Shown here: positions 5,867 through 7,541 of the stretch, piece by piece
Layout of the letters: each line of letters begins with the position of its first letter
Numbering within the stretch: the stretch's first letter is position 1
Source: Candidatus Nesterenkonia stercoripullorum
Lineage (GTDB): Bacteria > Actinomycetota > Actinomycetes > Actinomycetales > Micrococcaceae
DNA: 7,541 nucleotides
Assembly: GCA_019114115.1 (NCBI GenBank)
Contig: DXGD01000432.1
Location: 1 to 7,541 of the forward strand
Direction of reading: 5' to 3'
The notes under the pieces: model-generated
The model's database searches: none
Seen by the model: only the letters and a program-made list of their open reading frames with translations
Told to the model about the DNA's origin: nothing
Program-made: the position numbers and the translations under genes

Positions 5867-6658
5867 CTAGGCCGGATGCGCGCGAACGCGCATGAGCTCG
5901 ACTCCTGCTGCCTCGACACGGGCCGCGTCGCCCTCTTCGAGATTCTCGTCGGTGATGACGGTATCGAGCTCATCCAGCCGAGCCACCCGATGCTTGGCGT
6001 AACTGCCGTATTTCGTGCTGTCAGCCAGCAGAACAGGCCGGCTCGCCGCGGAGATCGCCGTACGCTTCAGGTCGATCTTCGCTTCGACCGGAGTAGTCAG
6101 ACCTCGCCGAGCTTCCCAGGAACTGCATGAGATCAAGGCCAGATCCAGCGAGAGCTCGTCCAGCGTCATAGCAGCCAGCCTGCCGACCGTGGACTGATTC
6201 GCTTTATCGACCCGGCCCCCCACAACGATAAGCTCCGCCCCGGCGTGATCGAGGAAGGCCGTCGCAGTGGCGATGTCATTGGTCACGATCGTCAGGTCAG
6301 CGCGCTCTTCCACGAGAGGCCTCAGGGACTGGATCGTTGTTCCGGCATCGAGGTAGATGGTCATTCCATCCCTGACCAGTTCTGCGGCGGCCCGAGCGAT
6401 CGCGTTCTTCTCCGGTGTGTTCACATCCGCCTTGACCAGCCGTGAAGGCTCCTCCCCCACGCTCTGCACGGCCGCCACGCCACCCTGTGTCAGACGAACC
6501 CGCCCCTGCTCGGCCAGCATCGCGGCGTCGCGTCGGACAGTCATGTGACTGACTCCGAGCTTCTCGGTCAGCTGGCGATAGCTCTGCACCGGCTGCCAGC
6601 GCAGCAGATTGAGAATCTCCCTGCGCCGCTGCTCTGGGATCAGATCAACGCTGGTCAC
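5867..6658 (-). CDS. DeoR-family transcriptional regulator
   Basis: 263 residues from GTG 6658, the usual length for the family. The N-terminal DeoR winged helix runs from 'IPEQRRREILNLL' (7-19) through the recognition region 'GVSHMTVRRDAAMLAEQG' (35-52) to 'LTQGGV' (56-61). The C-terminal sensor domain shows 'IYLDAGTTIQSL' (101-112), 'LTIVTNDIA' (122-130), 'LIVVGGRV' (143-150), and 'LLADSTKYG' (210-218). The latter is the typical anion-binding DSSK-like loop. DeoR proteins usually respond to phosphorylated sugars or related intermediates. GTG 6658 is chosen because AGGAGG lies seven bases upstream and the conserved domain begins at once; the frame extends 42 codons further but that part is unlike the family. 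It is divergent from a TRAP permease gene, which it probably controls together with itself. The effector is unknown. Confidence 0.93.
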   Translation of the reverse strand: MTSVDLIPEQRRREILNLLRWQPVQSYRQLTEKLGVSHMTVRRDAAMLAEQGRVRLTQGGVAAVQSVGEEPSRLVKADVNTPEKNAIARAAAELVRDGMTIYLDAGTTIQSLRPLVEERADLTIVTNDIATATAFLDHAGAELIVVGGRVDKANQSTVGRLAAMTLDELSLDLALISCSSWEARRGLTTPVEAKIDLKRTAISAASRPVLLADSTKYGSYAKHRVARLDELDTVITDENLEEGDAARVEAAGVELMRVRAHPA

Positions 6659-6665
6659 TACAGCT

Positions 6666-6671
6666 CCTCCT
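6666..6671 (-). promoter_or_regulatory. Ribosome binding site deciding the DeoR-family start
   Basis: AGGAGG on the minus strand, seven bases before GTG 6658. It excludes the longer upstream reading, which has no such site. Confidence 0.8.
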
Positions 6672-6753
6672 CGGCCTCCGCCACACCCTTTCGTCCACCG
6701 TACGCCATGCCGACTCTCCCGCGGCCGGCCGGCACACGACCCGTGACACGATA

Positions 6754-6770
6754 TGTGATGTTTTGTGATG
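6754..6770 (+). repeat. Tandem TGTGATG motifs, candidate regulator site
   Basis: TGTGATG occurs at 6754-6760 and again at 6764-6770, ten bases apart, about one helical turn, so both copies face the same side of DNA. The inverse copy CATCAC is at 6814-6819. The pair lies upstream of the TRAP permease promoter candidate and just upstream of a possible -10 of the DeoR-family gene (TATCGT, minus strand 6753-6748). The placement suits binding by the DeoR-family regulator, but this is inference. Confidence 0.4.
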
Positions 6771-6774
6771 AATG

Positions 6775-6803
6775 TTGACTTCACCTGAGATTTTGGTAAT
6801 CAT
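6775..6803 (+). promoter_or_regulatory. Candidate promoter for the TRAP permease gene
   Basis: TTGACT (6775-6780) matches five of six -35 bases. AATCAT (6798-6803), 17 bases later, matches four of six -10 bases. It lies in the most AT-rich part of the intergenic region, about 140 bases before the permease ATG. Confidence 0.4.
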
Positions 6804-6804
6804 T

Positions 6805-6820
6805 GGTGAGTTACATCACC
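6805..6820. repeat. Inverted repeat GGTGA-N6-TCACC, candidate operator
   Basis: GGTGA at 6805-6809 and TCACC at 6816-6820 flank six bases, and another TCACC stands at 6781-6785. The repeat falls just after the candidate -10, around the expected transcription start, where a bound repressor would block transcription. It shares the GTGA/TCAC core with the tandem motifs upstream. Confidence 0.4.
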
Positions 6821-6942
6821 CACGGACGAAAAATCCCCGAGACTCGCTCCTCCTGACACACCGCCGCATCGCACCGGCAGAGGTCGGCTGGCATTGATCT
6901 GGACACTTCGTCTCTTCGAGCTCTTACCCTGTGGAGGCACCT

Positions 6943-7541
6943 ATGGATGCTCTGCTGGTCATCGCCGGCTTCTTCGCGCTGCTGGCCTTCGGCGTGCCGA
7001 TTGCCGTCTCGCTCATCGTCTCTGCCCTGGGCTATATCCTCTTCATGACCGACATCCCGGTCATCATCGTCGCCCAGCAGGCGCTTGCCGGAACTGACGC
7101 CTTCACCCTGATGGCCGTGCCATACTTCATCGTCGCCGGTGCGCTGATGCAGGCGGCCGGCATCTCCACGCGCATCGTCGCCCTGGCGCGCAGCCTCGTG
7201 GGGTGGATGCCGGGCGGCCTCGCCGTCGTGACCATTCTGGCCTCGATGTTCTTCGCCACGATGACCGGCGCGGGGGCTGCCACGACGGCGGCTGTGGGCG
7301 GCATGATGATTCCGGCGATGGTGAAGGACGGCTATCACCGCGGATACGCCTCTGCTCTGCAAGCCTCAGCGGGCGTCTTCGGGCCTATCCTGCCTCCCAG
7401 CGTGCTGATGATCCTCTACGCCGTCGCCGCTGAAGTGTCAGTGGGAGATATGCTCATCGCCGGCATCATTCCGGGTCTGCTCATCGGTATCGTCATGATC
7501 GGCTTCGTGATGATCCAGTCGCAGAGGATGAAGTTCGGCAC
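6943..7541 (+). CDS. TRAP transporter large permease, DctM type (C-terminal part beyond window)
   Basis: Open from ATG 6943 to the right edge: 199 codons, a little under half of the roughly 430 residues usual for DctM. GGAGG stands five bases before the ATG. The protein is a hydrophobic multi-helix membrane protein. Family motifs visible are 'FGVPIAVSL' (16-24), 'FTLMAVPYFIVAGALMQAAGI' landmarks at 54-74, 'GWMPGGLA' (87-94), 'FFATMTGAGAATTAAVGGMM' (103-122), 'IPAMVKDGYHRGYASAL' (123-139), and 'GPILPPSVLMILYA' (147-160). It is the main translocating subunit of an ion-gradient-driven TRAP system, working with a small DctQ subunit and a DctP binding protein. Neither is upstream here, so they probably follow downstream. 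The substrate cannot be told from this fragment; TRAP systems usually import organic acids, sugar acids or related compounds. It is divergent from a DeoR-family regulator. Confidence 0.95.
   Translation, partial: MDALLVIAGFFALLAFGVPIAVSLIVSALGYILFMTDIPVIIVAQQALAGTDAFTLMAVPYFIVAGALMQAAGISTRIVALARSLVGWMPGGLAVVTILASMFFATMTGAGAATTAAVGGMMIPAMVKDGYHRGYASALQASAGVFGPILPPSVLMILYAVAAEVSVGDMLIAGIIPGLLIGIVMIGFVMIQSQRMKFG

Noticed and set aside
6659..6784. 42-codon upstream extension of the DeoR-family gene
   Set aside because: An AGGAGG at ideal spacing supports GTG 6658, the extension is unlike the family, and it would cover the likely regulatory region.
6811..7362. Minus-strand open frame of 183 codons at the right end
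   Set aside because: It is antisense to the TRAP permease, whose conserved motifs fill the plus strand; its composition (His, Arg, Asp, Gly) is that of a shadow frame.
1..7541. CRISPR arrays, tRNA or rRNA genes, insertion sequences, phage or toxin-antitoxin genes
   Set aside because: I saw no regularly spaced repeats, no tRNA-like sequence, no transposase, and no terminal repeats. The window is core metabolism and regulation plus one transport locus.

Overview
The window comes from a high-GC actinobacterium, most likely Micrococcales/Micrococcaceae (Arthrobacter- or Nesterenkonia-like). The evidence is a PriA-type HisA in a hisC-hisB-hisH-priA order, an SseB-family gene downstream of priA, a LysM membrane protein divergent from lexA, GC-rich codon use, and GTG/TTG starts. 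The genus is inferred from proteins and gene order only.

Layout. Positions 1-902 (minus) hold an SseB-family gene that runs off the left edge. It overlaps priA (899-1708) by four bases. A 144-base gap with a candidate hairpin separates priA from hisH (1853-2497). hisH overlaps hisB (2494-3111) by four bases. hisB is preceded by a 146-base gap, then hisC (3258-4436). Nine bases upstream of hisC ends a small LysM membrane protein gene (4446-4808, minus). Its divergent neighbour is lexA (5090-5800, plus). The lexA/LysM intergenic region carries a clear LexA (SOS) box at 4864-4875 and, nearer lexA, two adjacent inverted repeats. lexA converges on a DeoR-family regulator gene (5867-6658, minus). 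That gene is divergent from a TRAP-transporter large permease gene (6943 to the right edge, plus). The region between them is relatively AT-rich and holds repeated GTGA/TCAC motifs.

Functions. HisC, HisB, HisH and PriA cover several histidine-biosynthesis steps; PriA probably also serves tryptophan synthesis. hisD, hisF, hisG, hisI and hisE are not in the window. LexA and the LysM protein look like an SOS regulator with an SOS-controlled cell-division inhibitor of the YneA/ChiZ/DivS type. The DeoR regulator and the TRAP permease look like a local regulator and the uptake system it controls, substrate unknown.

Every gene belongs to a known family and I see no wholly new system. The points most worth checking are regulatory: the close LysM-hisC junction that could link SOS transcription to histidine genes, the structured lexA leader, possible leaderless starts of hisC and hisB, and the operator-like repeats between the DeoR and TRAP genes.
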